Origin: Polyangia bacterium
GTDB taxonomy: Bacteria > Myxococcota_A > Polyangia > Polyangiales > Polyangiaceae
Length of the DNA: 15,732 nucleotides
Direction: 5' to 3'
NCBI GenBank assembly: GCA_030433055.1
Contig: JAUILJ010000061.1
Span: 1 to 15,732, forward strand
The notes beneath the pieces were generated by a model. The model did not search any database, was not told where the DNA came from, and saw nothing but the letters and a program-made list of their open reading frames with translations. Below are positions 14,998-15,732 of the stretch, in pieces (the stretch's first letter is position 1; each line of letters opens with the position of its first letter). The position numbers and the translations under genes are program-made.

Positions 14998-15711
14998 TCA
15001 GTTCGCCGCGCCACCCGTGCCGCCCGTGGTGCCACCGGTACCCGAGCCGCCGGTGCCCGAGCCACCGGTGCCCGCACCGCCAGCCCCCGTGCCGCCCGTA
15101 CCGCTTCCGCACGGCTGCGAAGCGCCTGCGTCGGTTGCGGCGTTGACGTCGACACAGCCCATGTTGGGACCGCCGAAGCTGCTGATGTCGAGCACGTTGC
15201 CGCACACGCCGCTAGGCAGGCAGCAGCCCGGGAACGACACCTGCTGTACAGGTGCATACGTCGGACAGCTCGAGTCCGGATCTCCAGGTGCGTTCTCTTC
15301 CACGCAACCCGTGATGCCGATGAACTGCTCCGCCTGGGACACATCGACGCCGCACTTGTTGTCGATGCCATCGGGGCAGCAAGCCGGGATGTTGAAGGTG
15401 AAGATGTTGTAGTCCGTGCAGTTCTCGGTGCCGCACATGACGCTTCCGCCGCCGCCACCTGCTCCGCCGGCGCCGGTTCCGCCCGTCGCGCCGCTACCAG
15501 CCGCGCCGTTTCCACCGGTCCCGGCAGTGCCACCGGATCCGCCAGGCGCGCCAGCAGTACCTCCACTGCCGCCCATGCCTCCGGTGCCGCCGCTCGTGAG
15601 CGTACCGCCGCTGCCGCCGTTGTCTCCGTCGCTGCTCGAGTCACCGCCACACGCGACGACCGCACCGCACGCACCAACCGCCAAGACCAAGCCTAAGTGC
15701 CAACCCTTCAT
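14998..15711 (-). CDS. Cysteine-rich lipoprotein with duplicated CC-motif unit between Gly-rich tails
   Basis: This is a 237-residue protein. The signal peptide begins MKGWHLGLVLAV and the likely lipobox is VVAC with Cys21 (Cys15 is an alternative). Residues 22-90 are a Gly/Ser/Thr/Ala linker, residues 91-201 a compact domain with 12 cysteines, and residues 202-237 a second Gly/Thr/Ser-rich tail with GTGGSG repeats. The domain contains two related units: IPACC...KCGVDVS...GCV (109-137) and FPGCC...VCGNVLDIS...GCV (160-187). This implies an internal duplication and probably disulfide-paired folding outside the cytoplasm. I do not recognise a named family and cannot give a function. The start is fixed by a strong AGGGAGG ribosome binding site five bases before the ATG at 15711; a GTG one codon upstream would be too close to it. 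It does not overlap clpB and lies 174 bases upstream of it on the same strand. Confidence 0.85.
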   Translation of the reverse strand: MKGWHLGLVLAVGACGAVVACGGDSSSDGDNGGSGGTLTSGGTGGMGGSGGTAGAPGGSGGTAGTGGNGAAGSGATGGTGAGGAGGGGGSVMCGTENCTDYNIFTFNIPACCPDGIDNKCGVDVSQAEQFIGITGCVEENAPGDPDSSCPTYAPVQQVSFPGCCLPSGVCGNVLDISSFGGPNMGCVDVNAATDAGASQPCGSGTGGTGAGGAGTGGSGTGGSGTGGTTGGTGGAAN

Positions 15712-15716
15712 CACGA

Positions 15717-15723
15717 CCTCCCT
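15717..15723 (-). promoter_or_regulatory. Strong Shine-Dalgarno of the Cys-rich lipoprotein
   Basis: On the minus strand AGGGAGG is followed by TCGTG and then the ATG at 15711. The five-base spacing selects this ATG over the in-frame GTG at 15714. It is the clearest ribosome binding site in the window; most other genes here have weak or no visible Shine-Dalgarno, so this lipoprotein may be well translated. Confidence 0.85.
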
Positions 15724-15732
15724 GAAAGACGA

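Noticed and set aside
15000..15110. Tandem GGTACCG/CCGGTGCC-like repeats as a CRISPR or REP array
   Set aside because: They are codon-level repeats encoding the Gly/Thr/Ser tail of a lipoprotein, in frame and without spacers.

Overview
The window looks like chromosome from a high-G+C myxobacterium (Myxococcota, probably order Polyangiales). The reasons are G/C-dominated third codon positions, long shadow reading frames on the strand opposite real genes, and three lipoproteins with long Gly/Ser/Ala/Thr-rich linkers directly after the lipobox cysteine. Such linkers are typical of Polyangia. No rRNA, tRNA, CRISPR array, insertion sequence, phage gene or integrase was recognised. This is an inference from style; no marker gene in the window fixes the taxon.

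Layout, left to right. (1) 1-241, minus: the start of a Gly-rich lipoprotein cut by the window edge. (2) 466-3934, plus: a stand-alone HD-domain protein related to the C-terminal half of tRNA nucleotidyltransferases, a secreted von Willebrand factor A lipoprotein with an intact metal-binding motif, and a luciferase-like (LLM, F420-type) oxidoreductase. (3) 3955-7402, minus: a likely three-gene operon read as UbiB/ABC1-family kinase, M61-like metallopeptidase lipoprotein, then a single-domain asparaginase-like protein. (4) 7549-12102, plus: a translationally coupled histidine phosphotransfer protein and REC-GGDEF diguanylate cyclase, a membrane-anchored alpha/beta-hydrolase-like protein, and the overlapping pair cinA-thpR. 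(5) 12169-14823, minus: full-length clpB, ending at a strong hairpin terminator shared with the convergent thpR. (6) 14998-15711, minus: a cysteine-rich lipoprotein with an internally duplicated domain between Gly-rich tails.

How the genes relate. The Hpt and REC-GGDEF genes form a compact signalling pair: a kinase encoded elsewhere could pass phosphate through Hpt to a diguanylate cyclase that retains both its active site and its product-inhibition site. cinA-thpR is a common bacterial NAD/RNA housekeeping pair, often followed by recA; here recA does not follow. ClpB is the stress disaggregase. The minus-strand trio joins a lipid/quinone-type kinase, an exported protease and a cytoplasmic amidohydrolase-like protein with no obvious shared pathway.

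I did not find a clear-cut novel system. The points most worth a second look are the internally duplicated Cys-rich lipoprotein, the single-domain asparaginase beside its metallopeptidase and UbiB neighbours, the hydrolase with an acidic N-terminus and no internal methionine, and an exact 17-bp tandem duplication that carries the stop codons of two convergent genes. No stretch longer than about 300 bases lacks a gene; the largest gaps are 242-465 and 2713-2923.
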